Shown: positions 35,671-45,391, counted from the first letter of the stretch. The stretch: DNA of 64,000 nucleotides from CAVPMW01 sp963706515 (GCA_963706515.1 CAVPMW010000011.1:90254-154253); one strand, 5' to 3'. Notes: generated from the letters alone by a model not told the origin. Made by a program: numbers and translations.

Positions 35671-36719
35671 TGGGAACAAGATTATTAATTACAAATCCCC
35701 GGGAAATCGGATACGGGGAATATGAAGACCGGATCCTGAAAAGCAATGAGGTCAGGCTGAAGACGATCTATTCCGGTATCAGCATTGGAACAGAGCTGAC
35801 TGTTTATCGCGGGCTCAATCCTTATATGCTCAAAAAATGGGACAGCGAAAAGAAGCTGTTCGTAAAGGGAGAAGGGACCTCACTGAGTTACCCTACCGAA
35901 TCAGGGTATGAGGCTGTCGGGCAGGTCTCAGAAATAGGTTCAGACGTTACCAAAGTAAGGGAAGGGGATTTTGTTTACGGTGGTGAATGGTATGGATGGA
36001 CTCATAAAACCACGCACATTCTTACTGAAGATGCCGCCTTAAGACAAAGAATGCCAGCGCATGTGAATCCGAAACTGGGGATATTTGTCCCGCTACTGCA
36101 AACTTCATTCAATGGAATTCTAGATTCGCAGGTAAACCTTGGCGAAACCGCAGTTGTCTTTGGCGCCGGTATTGTCGGTCAGCTGGCGCTGCAATTTTTA
36201 AAACTATCCGGCGCGGAAGTGGTTGTCGTCGATTTGATCGACGAACGGCTGGAAATTGCCAAACAGCTCGGCGCGGATGAAGTCATCAACGGAATAAATA
36301 TAAATGCTGGCGAATATATCAAAAGTAAAACTGGTGGGCGAGGCGCTGACGTATGCATCGAAGCGGCTGGAAATGACCTGGCTTTACACGAAGCGATCCG
36401 ATGCAGCGCGTACTCAGGGAAAGTGATTTCTCTGGGCTTTAACCCTAACCCTGCGAGCCACCTAAATCTTGGCGAAGAATTCCATCACAACCGGATCAGT
36501 ATTATATGCTCCCAGATCGGTGGCGTAAACCCGGCTTTGCTGAACCGGTGGGATGTGTACCGGGTGGAGGATGCCGTCGTAAAAATGCTTTACGAAGGAA
36601 AATTAAACCTGGAACCTCTCATCACGCATGAGTTTGACTTTAGAAACGGGCAGGAAGCTTATAATTTAGCGGATAAAAACCCACAAGCTGCCTTGCAAAT
36701 AATATTAAGATATTCGTAA
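35670..36719 (+). CDS. Medium-chain dehydrogenase/reductase, zinc-type alcohol dehydrogenase-like
   Basis: An intact 349-residue protein whose ATG overlaps the stop of the gene before it. It shares the SIGTE branch motif with the gene at 32245 (YSGISIGTELTVYRGL) and has the nucleotide-binding GETAVVFGAGIVGQLALQF, then VVVDLIDERLEIAKQLGADE, ADVCIEAAGNDLALHEAIRC. Typical zinc ligands (Cys, GHE) are absent: GYEAVGQV replaces GHE-type sequence. It probably oxidises a sugar or polyol at a secondary hydroxyl. It is the last gene of unit A, followed by a strong terminator. Confidence 0.85.
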   Translation: MGTRLLITNPREIGYGEYEDRILKSNEVRLKTIYSGISIGTELTVYRGLNPYMLKKWDSEKKLFVKGEGTSLSYPTESGYEAVGQVSEIGSDVTKVREGDFVYGGEWYGWTHKTTHILTEDAALRQRMPAHVNPKLGIFVPLLQTSFNGILDSQVNLGETAVVFGAGIVGQLALQFLKLSGAEVVVVDLIDERLEIAKQLGADEVINGININAGEYIKSKTGGRGADVCIEAAGNDLALHEAIRCSAYSGKVISLGFNPNPASHLNLGEEFHHNRISIICSQIGGVNPALLNRWDVYRVEDAVVKMLYEGKLNLEPLITHEFDFRNGQEAYNLADKNPQAALQIILRYS

Positions 36720-36739
36720 AATTTTCTGTGACTATACAG

Positions 36740-36770
36740 AAGGCGTCACAACGAATTGTTGTGACGCCTT
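36740..36770. terminator. Bidirectional intrinsic terminator
   Basis: AAGGCGTCACAAC-gaatt-GTTGTGACGCCTT, a perfect 13-base stem with 5-base loop, followed by AACTTTTT on the plus strand. It lies between the convergent stops of the MDR gene and the minus-strand Gfo/Idh/MocA gene and can serve both. Confidence 0.9.
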
Positions 36771-36790
36771 AACTTTTTAAACACCAGGAC

Positions 36791-37855
36791 CTATAAACGA
36801 ACAGACGCCCCAATAGAAGAAGATTCGTAAATGGCATCGATGATTTTCATCACTTGAATTGCATCGTCGGCGGGGCAGATACACGAGATATTCTGTAGAA
36901 TACAATCTACGAAATGATTGATCTCTGTGTCCAGACATTTACCCCAATTTAAGGTGTCATCATCAAGGATGGGTTTTAGGTCGACCAGATAATCATTTTG
37001 CTCATTGAAGACCTCGAACCCGGGCTCAACTCTGGCGCCAGCCTTTTCCCCAAAAACGTCCATATATACAACCTCTTCTTTGGCTTTCATATGCATATCG
37101 AAACTCGACTCAAGAAATAAAGTGGCACCGTTATTAAATTTGACCATTGCAGTTGCCAGATCTTCAGTGTCAAATTTTCCCATCTCATAATCCGCGGTTT
37201 TGTACCAGTCGATCCCTTTAAGATTGGATCGTTTGCCAAACTTGTTGAAGGTGCTGGCAAATACATATTCTGGCTCGGGGTTGCCCATTAAATAAAGAGC
37301 TATGTCGATCATATGCACCCCCAGGTCAATCAGCGGTCCGCCTCCAGATAATTCCTTCGTTGCGAACCAGCCGCCTGGATTCCCGCATCTGCGGATGTAG
37401 CCGGTTTTAATATAATAAATCTCACCGAACGACCCTGCTTGCGAGAATTCTTTCAAGTACTGTATTTTCTCAGAGAATCTACCATTAAAACCGAACATCA
37501 GCAGTTTCCCATTCTTTTTAGCAGTATCAACCATCCGAATAGCATCTTCCGCATTCATGCCCGGTGGTTTTTCGCATAGGACGTGCTTCCCTGCATCCAG
37601 GGCTGCAATCGTAAATTCGGAGTGAGTAAAATTCGGAGTTACGATGTTTACCGCGTCGATATCCTCCCTGAGGATTAATTTCCGATAGTCATCATAAACG
37701 GTTTTGATCCCAAAATCTCTAGCTTTCTTTTCAGCATTATGTATATTCTTATCACATAATGCGATAACTTCTACCGCAGGATTGGAGGCATAGGCTTTGA
37801 TATGATTGACCGCCATGCCCCCTGCACCGATAACTCCGACTCTCACTTTTTTCAT
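36791..37855 (-). CDS. Gfo/Idh/MocA-family NAD(P)-dependent oxidoreductase
   Basis: 354 residues, intact. N-terminal Rossmann fold (VRVGVIGAGGMAVNHIKAYA), the family EKP motif in GKHVLCEKPPGMNAEDAIRM, and the C-terminal domain signature GGGPLIDLGVHMIDIALYLM with the catalytic-type Asp and His. ATG is preceded by GGAAGGACG. Members oxidise or reduce sugars, inositols or their derivatives. It lies directly downstream of the GH4 gene on the minus strand; GH4 enzymes and Gfo/Idh/MocA proteins both use NAD redox chemistry on sugars. Confidence 0.92.
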   Translation of the reverse strand: MKKVRVGVIGAGGMAVNHIKAYASNPAVEVIALCDKNIHNAEKKARDFGIKTVYDDYRKLILREDIDAVNIVTPNFTHSEFTIAALDAGKHVLCEKPPGMNAEDAIRMVDTAKKNGKLLMFGFNGRFSEKIQYLKEFSQAGSFGEIYYIKTGYIRRCGNPGGWFATKELSGGGPLIDLGVHMIDIALYLMGNPEPEYVFASTFNKFGKRSNLKGIDWYKTADYEMGKFDTEDLATAMVKFNNGATLFLESSFDMHMKAKEEVVYMDVFGEKAGARVEPGFEVFNEQNDYLVDLKPILDDDTLNWGKCLDTEINHFVDCILQNISCICPADDAIQVMKIIDAIYESSSIGASVRL

Positions 37856-37884
37856 TTGAAAGCGTCCTTCCGGATAGCCTGTTG

Positions 37885-39229
37885 TTATTCTTGCCTGAAT
37901 TTAGGCAGGTAAGCGCTCTGGGCAAGGATCAATTCGTCTGCCAGCCGCACAGCTATATCAGGCGATTGAACTGCGCCATCCAGGATTAATGCCTGAATGA
38001 ATTTCTCCCGATTTCCTTCCATTGCGGCTTCTGTGACGACCTGGGTCCAGGCAAACCGTGCTGCTACAATGCCGGCTGCTGCAGTTGGCAAGCTGGATTG
38101 CTGGATTGCATGGATTCCAAGCCCATCGGTCAAAGCAGGCGTTTCCACAATCATGCCCTCTGGAAGGTTAGGCGCCTGACCGGTGTTGGGTAAATTGGCG
38201 AAAAATACTTTCTTCTCGTTTCTCAGGATCGCTTGAATGATCTCGACGACCTGCTCTTGCTCACCACTCTGTTTATCCAAATAAGCAGCGTCATGCATAT
38301 CGTCATAGATCTTGTCACCGAACCTGATCGTTTCTTCAAAACTGAATTCATCAATCCCCAAGGTTTTTCCATAATAACTGCCGTCCCGGAATAATTGAGG
38401 GAAGAACTCTGTGACATGCCGGTCCATGGGAGCAGGGAAGGCGTCGAACCAATCCAGGCATTGCCAGCTGAATGGGTGGTCGAAAGAGGACTCAAATGGT
38501 TTACCGCAATGAGGAATGGAAGCCATCCCTGTTTTTGCCTGGTCGACTGCTAAACGAGTGTTTTCGACGACTCGGTGGGCGTGATCTTTGAGCGTCGGTT
38601 TTGCATCTCTTCCATTGGCATAAATTTCGGAGAACCACGTCAGGTGGTTAATCCCGGCTGCGTTGAGTGATATCTCTCCGGCTTCGACCTTCAGCGTTTT
38701 GGACAGATATTGTATTGCTTCCCAGGTACCTATGCACAATCCTATAACTGATGCTCCGGTTACTTTAGTTAACAGCATAGCAGATGGGAGCCATTGGATT
38801 TGCATAGTTAAAAAATAATGAATCAGGAGCAAGATCTATGACATCCTGAGCGATATCTACCATCGCGGGGATCATGCGTAATGCCCGAGAAGTACCGCCT
38901 GGACCAACCGAATCGCCGACCGGCATGAAAATGCCATATTTGCGCGGGATAAAGACATCCTGTTCCCAGGCACGCCTGCCTCCGACGCCGATGGTCGTAA
39001 TAACTGCGGTTGCATCTCTGAGCAGTTTGCGGCGCTCCATTCCCGCGCTCAATTTAATTGAGCTATTACCGGAATGGATCATTTTTTTCGATAATTTTTT
39101 GGCAGTATCGAGTGCAATCGGATCGATGTCGACCAAAGCAAGCTCCGCCTTGATCCCTGCTTTGATGAGATCAGAAACTACCCCGATCGTAAACATTGCA
39201 CTTCCGGCTCCAATCAAGACAATTTTCAT
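37885..39229 (-). CDS. Glycoside hydrolase family 4 (NAD-dependent), frameshifted
   Basis: The N-terminal frame gives MKIVLIGAGSAMFTIGVVSD, then AVITTIGVGGRRAWEQDVFI and VGPGGTSRALRMIPAMVDIA with FNYANPMAPICYAV, the GH4 nucleotide-binding half. A break near 38765 leads to VIGLCIGTWEAIQYLSKTLK, INHLTWFSEIYANGRDAKPT, and a long helical C-terminus ending FAWTQVVTEAAMEGNREKFI. GH4 enzymes use NAD and a divalent metal to cleave glycosides by elimination. The metal Cys is present, but the next residues are IGT, not the CHx or CDx/CNx triplets used to predict specificity, so the substrate stays open. The gene diverges from unit B, sharing the operator region. Confidence 0.85.
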
Positions 39230-39325
39230 GGCTTCGATTCCTTATATTTCCTCATATCGACATATTGAGGGCGTCGGCCTTTAGTAGGAATGCATTGTTG
39301 AAGCGTCTATAAAAATCAGACAGCC

Positions 39326-39376
39326 TTGACAATCTCATTATTTAGTATATACTACTAGTTATGTAGTATATACTAC
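39326..39376 (+). promoter_or_regulatory. Promoter with two tandem TAGTATATACTA operators (unit B)
   Basis: TTGACA (39326-39331), 16-base spacer, TATACT (39348-39353) inside the palindrome TAGTATATACTA (39343-39354), and a second palindrome GTAGTATATACTAC (39363-39376), centres 21 bases apart. Layout and sequence match the unit A promoter, including CCTTGACAATC. The symmetric sites could also control the divergent GH4 gene that starts 97 bases upstream of the -35 box. Confidence 0.82.
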
Positions 39377-39841
39377 CTGGGTTTATATGTCAACCAATAC
39401 CCCGTCGAAATCTCCTTGGAGGTATTACCAACCTCTTATTTTGATATGTGATGGATAGTATAGCTACACCAATCGCTGTAAACTTCAATCAACCTGTCCA
39501 ACCGGTTAATATCCATTGGAGGGTCTGTGTAAGCGGCAGGCGGGTAGCTGAAGCCCTACGCCCTGATTTCCTAAAACAACTGGCGCTGGTACAGCGAGAG
39601 ACGCCCTTTCTGTACATCAGATGCACGGCCTGTTCCACGAAGACATGGAGATATACCATATAGAGAACGGCAACCTATCCTTGAGCAACCTCTGTTTAGC
39701 TATCTGGCGTAACTTTGCTCGAAATCAACTCTTAATAGAATGGAGGAATTATATGTATTGAGACCCATCTTTCGACCACAATATTAAGAAATGCAGATTA
39801 AAAGTTAAACACGCGAACTCTCATATGTATGATTGGAGGAT
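39377..39841 (+). other. Long leader of unit B
   Basis: About 465 bases separate the tandem operators from the first gene. No riboswitch class, leader peptide or terminator could be recognised by eye; a 71-codon frame at 39448-39663 has no ribosome site or family pattern. The unit A leader is only about 160 bases, so this length is not part of the shared module. Confidence 0.4.
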
Positions 39842-39844
39842 ATG

Positions 39845-41281
39845 ATGAAGGTAAAGATTCGCTTTTTCGTATTTGGACTCTTGCTAGTAGGGTTAGTCAT
39901 ATCCCTGGCTGGCTGCCAACAAGGAACACCTGCAGCACCAACGAGTCCGCCCGCACAAGCAGAGCCAACCAAGGCGCCGACACAGGCTGAACCCACGCAA
40001 GCGCCAACACAGGCTGAACCTACACAAGCGCCGGAACAACCAGAACCAACAACCCCTCCGGAGCCAGTCACCCTTCAGATGTGGTATCTGTCTCAGAATC
40101 CCGTGGAAGTCGATCTCATCGCGAGCATCGTGAAAAAATTCGAGGATAAACACCCGGGCGTCAAGGTGGAGACCAGCATCTATGGTTTTGACGATATGAA
40201 CAAGACCCTTAAACTGGCCTTGGATAGCGGCTCTGGCCCGGACGTGGCTTATGCCGACGCGGGTTTTGCTAACGGAATAGCCTATGCCAAAGCTGGACGC
40301 CTGTTAGATCTAACCGAAGGCATCGCCAAATATGGTTGGGATAAACGTTTCAATATTGCTACAAACCAGGGTTGGTGGTGGGACCACTTTTTTCCAGGTC
40401 AAATATTTGGACTGCCGTACGACATGACTACGGTCGGTGTCTATTACAATAAAGAAATCTTGGATGAGCTTGGGCTTCAGGTACCCAAGACTTTCGATGA
40501 ATTTCAAACTCTTCTGGCTACCATTAAGGAAAAGAAGCCTGACATGGCAGTCATGACCGCGGGCATTGGGGAAGGCTGGCCTGCAAGCCATGTTTTCGAT
40601 CAAATCGCCCACTCGACAGTCCCCTATGAGGAGCTAAAGAAGATCCTCCTTTTATCTCCCGACGGGAACTGGAATCAGGCTGGATTTGTCGAAGCCGCAA
40701 AAATCCTAAAGGATTGGGGTGATAAAGGCTACTTCGAGGACAATTTCATGGCCACTGGTGATGAAGATGCGCTGAACATATTCCTGCAGGGAAAGTCGGC
40801 CCTCTACATCGGTGGGGCATGGCATAATGGTCAGCTTAAGGACGCGCCCTTTGAAGTTCATTTCTTCGGAATGCCGCCCGTAAACCCAGCTGCAAACCCG
40901 GATGGCTCCTGGCACTACGGTGGGTATTCGGTCAACAACTCCTGGATGGTAAATAAGGATACCCAATATCCAGAACAGTCACTCGAGTTAGTGGACCACA
41001 TGCTCGATAAGGATGCGGCGATTGCATTATGGGAAGGAATGGGTGATCTGGTTGCTTATAATTTTGCGGAAGGGGAAGCCCCCGCTCCGGTATTTCCATT
41101 CCAAAAGGAAATCTATGACATGATGCACACTGCACAGACCGGTTTTTATATGGATATTACACAGTATTACAACGAGCATTGGGGTGCTTATCAATCCCTG
41201 TTAGCGGGAAAAACAACTCCTGAGAAAATGGCCGAGGAAATTCAAGCACTTTACGAAAGAGCTGTTAGCGAGCAAAAATAG
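39845..41281 (+). CDS. Sugar ABC transporter substrate-binding lipoprotein
   Basis: The second of two adjacent ATGs is chosen for its spacing to TTGGAGG. A lipoprotein signal (LLLVGLVISLAGC) and a Pro/Gln/Glu/Thr linker of near-identical repeats (AEPTQAPTQ) precede a family-1 solute-binding protein: VTLQMWYLSQNPVEVDLIAS, IVKKFEDKHPGVKVETSIYG, GSGPDVAYADAGFANGIAYA, FGLPYDMTTVGVYYNKEILD, IFLQGKSALYIGGAWHNG. About 479 residues, normal length. It would bind an oligosaccharide or glycoside outside the cell for the two permeases that follow. No ATPase gene is present, so a shared MsmX-like ATPase elsewhere is likely. Confidence 0.92.
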   Translation: MKVKIRFFVFGLLLVGLVISLAGCQQGTPAAPTSPPAQAEPTKAPTQAEPTQAPTQAEPTQAPEQPEPTTPPEPVTLQMWYLSQNPVEVDLIASIVKKFEDKHPGVKVETSIYGFDDMNKTLKLALDSGSGPDVAYADAGFANGIAYAKAGRLLDLTEGIAKYGWDKRFNIATNQGWWWDHFFPGQIFGLPYDMTTVGVYYNKEILDELGLQVPKTFDEFQTLLATIKEKKPDMAVMTAGIGEGWPASHVFDQIAHSTVPYEELKKILLLSPDGNWNQAGFVEAAKILKDWGDKGYFEDNFMATGDEDALNIFLQGKSALYIGGAWHNGQLKDAPFEVHFFGMPPVNPAANPDGSWHYGGYSVNNSWMVNKDTQYPEQSLELVDHMLDKDAAIALWEGMGDLVAYNFAEGEAPAPVFPFQKEIYDMMHTAQTGFYMDITQYYNEHWGAYQSLLAGKTTPEKMAEEIQALYERAVSEQK

Positions 41282-41298
41282 CTCTTTAACTTTCAATT

Positions 41299-41329
41299 CC
41301 TCCCGCCTGCCAGTTGTTCAGGCGGGAGG
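41299..41329 (+). terminator. Intercistronic stem-loop after the binding-protein gene
   Basis: CCTCCCGCCTG-9 bases-CAGGCGGGAGG, an 11-base perfect stem 18 bases after the stop, without a T tract. Hairpins here are common in sugar ABC operons, where they stabilise the upstream message so that the binding protein is made in excess over the permeases. Confidence 0.65.
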
Positions 41330-41383
41330 AAATCTCGCACACGCTGATATTGAAGTCCTGATGTCTAACCCAACGGCTTAACA

Positions 41384-42292
41384 ATGAAAATTTCACCATG
41401 GCGGGTTTCATTTCGAAAACTTATTAATGCCTCCCCGTTCTTCTTGCCAGCACTCATTTTATATTCAGTCTTTTTTCTCAGACCGCTGCTACAGTTGATA
41501 TGGTTGAGCTTCCATAAATGGAACGGTATTGGACCAAAAACCTTTGTTGGATTGGATAATTATGTTGCTTTGCTAACAGACGATCCATTTTTTTGGGAAA
41601 GCTTGCGACATAATCTATATTGGGTCCTGGCAGCAACCATGATTCCACTGGTGATGGGCATGCTTCTGGCGATTTTTCTGGCTCGCTCAAAATCGCTGCG
41701 CGGTCGTGCGATATTCCGGACTTTATATTTCGTCCCCCAGGTGCTCTCATCTGTGCTCGTGGCGATTACCTGGCGCTGGATTTATTCGCCGAACGATGGA
41801 GCGTTGTACAAACTGCTTGATTTGCTGGGAGTCCCTTTTCTTAAACACGGTTGGCTGGGGGACCCGCTTACTGCTTTACCTGCTTTATTCATCGTATGGA
41901 GTTGGGTTCATTACGGATTTTGCATGGTGATCTTTATCGCTGCTTTGCAGGGAATTGACGAAGAATATTTTGACGCTGCAAAAGTAGACGGGGCAAATTG
42001 GTGGCAGCAATTGAGGCACATCCTGATTCCTTTGATCCGTGGACCCATGACGACCGTTCTCCTGATCACGGTCATCGCCGCAGTTCAGGTGTTTGATTAT
42101 GTTTTCATCATCACCAGGGGCGGGCCCATGGGTTCTACCCAGGTGATCGCCAGTTATATGTATACGAATGCATTCAGCAATGCCAGGGTGGGATATGGAT
42201 CGGCGATTGCTACCATCATGGGATTGATCATTTTAATATTCTCTGTTTTATTCTTGCGTTTCAGAGGCGCTATGGCAGCTAAAGAGGTTTAA
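41384..42292 (+). CDS. Sugar ABC transporter permease (MalF/UgpA type)
   Basis: 302 residues with six hydrophobic segments (ASPFFLPALILYSVFFLRPL, YWVLAATMIPLVMGMLLAIF, LYFVPQVLSSVLVAITWRWI, VWSWVHYGFCMVIFIAALQG, VLLITVIAAVQVFDYVFII, and the C-terminal helix). The EAA-type ATPase contact loop is EYFDAAKVDGANWWQQLRHI followed by LIPLIRGP. Start at MKISPWRVSF. It forms a heterodimer with the next permease, whose ATG overlaps its stop (TTTAATG). Confidence 0.93.
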   Translation: MKISPWRVSFRKLINASPFFLPALILYSVFFLRPLLQLIWLSFHKWNGIGPKTFVGLDNYVALLTDDPFFWESLRHNLYWVLAATMIPLVMGMLLAIFLARSKSLRGRAIFRTLYFVPQVLSSVLVAITWRWIYSPNDGALYKLLDLLGVPFLKHGWLGDPLTALPALFIVWSWVHYGFCMVIFIAALQGIDEEYFDAAKVDGANWWQQLRHILIPLIRGPMTTVLLITVIAAVQVFDYVFIITRGGPMGSTQVIASYMYTNAFSNARVGYGSAIATIMGLIILIFSVLFLRFRGAMAAKEV

Positions 42293-43149
42293 TGAATAGC
42301 CTGACCACACCTAAAGCTGTGAAGTTAAAAAAGGTTATCCCTTCCGGAATTACCCATCTGGTTGCAATCGGGATTGCTGCTATTGCTATCTTCCCGCTTT
42401 ACCTGGTTGTAGTCACTTCGTTTAAGGAACAAGGCCGAATAATTAGTGAGCCATTGAATCTGCCTAAAGTCTGGCATTGGGAGAATTTCATCCTGGCCTG
42501 GCAGAAGGGGCATTTTTCCACATATTTTCTGAACAGCGTCCTGGTAACGATCCCCACCGTGTTCATCATCCTGATCTTCTCCCTCTTAGCAGCCTTTGTA
42601 ATTGCTCGCAAATCTTTTCCGGGTAAGAATCTATTATTTTTCGTGTTTTTAATTGGGTTGGCGATTCCAGGTGATGTGCTCATCATTCCGCTTTATTACG
42701 ATTTAAAAGCCATGGGGCTTTTGAATACGCGCTGGGCGTTAATCCTCCCTGCAGCAGCGTTCGGGCTTTCATTCGGGATTCTGCTGTTACGAAGTTTTAT
42801 CGAATATTTACCAAAAGAAATTCTTGAGGCAGCAATCATTGATGGATGTTCGGAATGGGGCTTGCTGGTTCACATCGTAATTCACTTATGTAAGCCAGCC
42901 CTCCTTTCCTTGCTGATATTCAATTTTATGTGGACCTGGAATCAATTTCTCCTTCCTGTCGTGCTTATTCAAAAGGATAGTATGCGCACACTGCCAGTTG
43001 GATTAAATTACTTCCAGGGGAGGTACGTCACGAATGTCCCTCTGCTCATGGCTGGCGCAACCATTGTATTTCTACCGGTAGTCATCTTATATATTATTTT
43101 TCAACGAGACTTCATCAAAGGCATCACAACCGGTGCATTAAAGAGTTGA
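42292..43149 (+). CDS. Sugar ABC transporter permease (MalG/UgpE type)
   Basis: 285 residues; ATG overlaps the stop of the partner permease by one base. Six membrane segments, beginning GITHLVAIGIAAIAIFPLYL and ending IVFLPVVILYIIFQRDFIKG, with the conserved C-terminal F-x-x-x-x-x-G-x-x-x-G-A-x-K element (GITTGALK). The EAA loop is KEILEAAIIDGCSEWGLLVH. The intact frame and normal length support a working transporter. Confidence 0.93.
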   Translation: MNSLTTPKAVKLKKVIPSGITHLVAIGIAAIAIFPLYLVVVTSFKEQGRIISEPLNLPKVWHWENFILAWQKGHFSTYFLNSVLVTIPTVFIILIFSLLAAFVIARKSFPGKNLLFFVFLIGLAIPGDVLIIPLYYDLKAMGLLNTRWALILPAAAFGLSFGILLLRSFIEYLPKEILEAAIIDGCSEWGLLVHIVIHLCKPALLSLLIFNFMWTWNQFLLPVVLIQKDSMRTLPVGLNYFQGRYVTNVPLLMAGATIVFLPVVILYIIFQRDFIKGITTGALKS

Positions 43150-43216
43150 GGATGGAAGGTTTGGATTCCCATCTTTTCTGATTGAGAGAGAGCGCGATCA
43201 AGTTGATAGGTGCCCT

Positions 43217-43951
43217 ATGAATAAAGCTTTACCCTTGCACGCCCAATTGAAAGAAATGATTATTTCTGAGATCGCTGATGGTACTTTGGAGCCAGGAGAT
43301 CAACTGCCGACCCAAAAAGAGCTAGGCGTACAACATCGTATGAGCCACATGACTGTACGTCGAGCGCTCGATGAGCTGATCAAAGAAGGAGTGATCCGCT
43401 CGGTGCGAGGAAAAGGGTTGTATGTCTCACGCCCTACGCTGGCAACAGATTCTGGTTCATTGCTCGGTTTTGATGAGCAAATCTACCGCTTAGGGATGAT
43501 ACCCTCAAAACGTGTTTTATGTGCGGAGATTATCTCAGCTTCAACTATGCTCGCTCAGATGTTAAATGTTGAAGTGGGCGTCCCCTTGGCTTCCATTGAA
43601 CGATTATTGTTAGCTAACGACACACCTGTCGCTATCATCGTCTCTTATCTGCCGCACTCTCTCTGTCCAGGGTTGTTGAACCACGATTTTGCAAAGGGCT
43701 CCCTGTTCGCGACGCTGCGCCAGGTATACGGTTTGCAGCTTTCCGGCGCTGAATTGATTATTCGGGCTGTCCTGGCAAACAAAGAACAGGCGGGGCTTCT
43801 ACAGATCAATCGCCCCTCAGGATTGTTATTACGAGAGCAAGTCACTTACTTAAAGGACGGTACGATTATCGAATTCAGCCGCAGCTACCTGCGGGGTGAC
43901 AACTATCACATGCGCTTACAAGAAGGGGTAATACCCATCCGTAGTACGTGA
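43217..43951 (+). CDS. GntR-family transcriptional regulator with UTRA (HutC-type) ligand domain
   Basis: 244 residues. The N-terminal winged helix reads LHAQLKEMIISEIADGTLEP, GDQLPTQKELGVQHRMSHMT, VRRALDELIKEGVIRSVRGK and GLYVS. The UTRA ligand-binding domain follows (LLGFDEQIYRLGMIPSKRVL, LASIERLLLANDTPVAIIVS, LIIRAVLANKEQAGLLQINR, LLLREQVTYLKDGTIIEFSR and SYLRGD). It lies inside unit B, after the permeases. It is the best candidate for binding the paired TAGTATATACTA operators upstream of units A and B, since UTRA regulators of sugar genes usually bind such A/T palindromes and are released by a sugar phosphate. Confidence 0.9.
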   Translation: MNKALPLHAQLKEMIISEIADGTLEPGDQLPTQKELGVQHRMSHMTVRRALDELIKEGVIRSVRGKGLYVSRPTLATDSGSLLGFDEQIYRLGMIPSKRVLCAEIISASTMLAQMLNVEVGVPLASIERLLLANDTPVAIIVSYLPHSLCPGLLNHDFAKGSLFATLRQVYGLQLSGAELIIRAVLANKEQAGLLQINRPSGLLLREQVTYLKDGTIIEFSRSYLRGDNYHMRLQEGVIPIRST

Positions 43952-43997
43952 TTTTCTGCATTTTTGCGATGTAACGAATTTATTAAGGAGAACCATA

Positions 43998-45387
43998 ATG
44001 AAATTAACCCTGATTGGTGGCGGTGGAGTACGAGCTCCATTGTTCGTGGGTTCAGCGCTGCGTCGGGCAGACCAGATCGCCCTGGATACGATTTACTTGA
44101 TGGATAATAATGCCGAAAAGCTGCAGATTATGGGAGCTATTAGCCAGGAGCTGGCGCGCAGAATGGGCAGCTCTGTGAGGATTGGTGTAACTATCGATGC
44201 AGAGGAAGCTCTGGAAGGTGCGCAGTATGTGGTTACATCTATTCGACCTGGAGAGGATGCGAGCAGGGTTTTGGATGAACACATCGCTTTACGCCACGGT
44301 GTACTCGGCCAAGAGACAACCGGTCCGGGAGGCTTCGCCATGGCTTTGCGCAGTATTCCAGCCATTCTCGAATATGCCAGGCTGATGGATAAGTTAAGCC
44401 CAGATGCGTGGATGTTCAATTTCACGAATCCTGCCGGTTTGGTCACGCAAGCGCTTAGCGATGAAGGGTTTACCAAGACAATTGGGATTTGCGACGGAGC
44501 TAATACTGCACAAGCCAGCGTAGCCCAGTGGTTGAATGTGGAGCCGCAGCGTCTGAGACCGGAAGTTTTCGGATTAAATCACCTTTCTTGGGTACGACGT
44601 ATTTGGCAGGATGGTGAAGAAGTGCTCATTCCCTTGCTGTGCGACCCAGAGTTTCCTGGCTGCAACCCCGATGAAAGTCTTCGAGCCATCCCTTGTGAAG
44701 CAAATTAGTATGTGGATTAATGAGTATTTGTTTTACTACTATTACGCGGAGCGGGCAGTGGAAAGCTTACAAACCGAAATGCAAACCCGCGGCGAGGAAG
44801 TTTTGGAATTGAACCGCCGTCTGCTTGCTCAGCTGGATGATATTGGAGTCGATGAAAATACGGATAAAGCGTTGAGTGTTTACTACAATTATCATTACCG
44901 CCGCAATGCGACCTACATGTATTATGCGCGCCCGGGTTCCCCTAATCCCCAGGAAGCTGATCATGCCGGCCTCAAAGAGATCGATTTTAGCGCACTTTCA
45001 AAAGAGGGGGAAGGATATGCAGGAGTGGCGTTGGAGATCATGAAAGGGCTAGCATGTGGAGAACCGGTTTATATTGCTCTGAATATGCCCAACAACGGCG
45101 CCATCACCTGCATGGATCCTGGTGATGTGGTTGAGGTCAGCTGCAGGGTAGATCCTTCAGGTGTACACACTTTGCCGATCGGTGCTGTACCCGAACATCA
45201 GGAATTATTAATGCGTTCTGTTAAACATTACGAAAAGCTAACTGTAAGGGCGATTCACAGCCGCTCACGCCAGGAGGCTGTGATGGCGCTGATGGCTCAC
45301 CCTCTCGTACTTTCATATTCCAGGGCGTCTGTCCTGGTCGATGAATATCTGGCAGCCCACCGCCAATATGTTGGGGAATGGTCGTAA
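43998..45387 (+). CDS. Glycoside hydrolase family 4, 6-phospho-glycosidase-like (frameshifted)
   Basis: ATG follows AAGGAGAACCATA. The N-terminal NAD half is intact: MKLTLIGGGGVRAPLFVGSA, VVTSIRPGEDASRVLDEHIA, LGQETTGPGGFAMALRSIPA, MFNFTNPAGLVTQAL, then GICDGANTAQASVAQWLNVE and GLNHLSWVRRIWQDGEEVL. A break near 44660 leads into the C-terminal half (WINEYLFYYYYAERAVESLQ, VEVSCRVDPSGVHTLPIGAV). The metal Cys is followed by Asp (CDGA), as in GH4 enzymes acting on 6-phosphoglycosides. The other GH4 of this region is only a distant relative. Confidence 0.85.
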
Positions 45388-45391
45388 ATCG

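Noticed and set aside
39377..39841. Riboswitch in the long leader of unit B
   Set aside because: No conserved riboswitch core or terminator/antiterminator pair could be found by eye; a covariance-model search would be needed.
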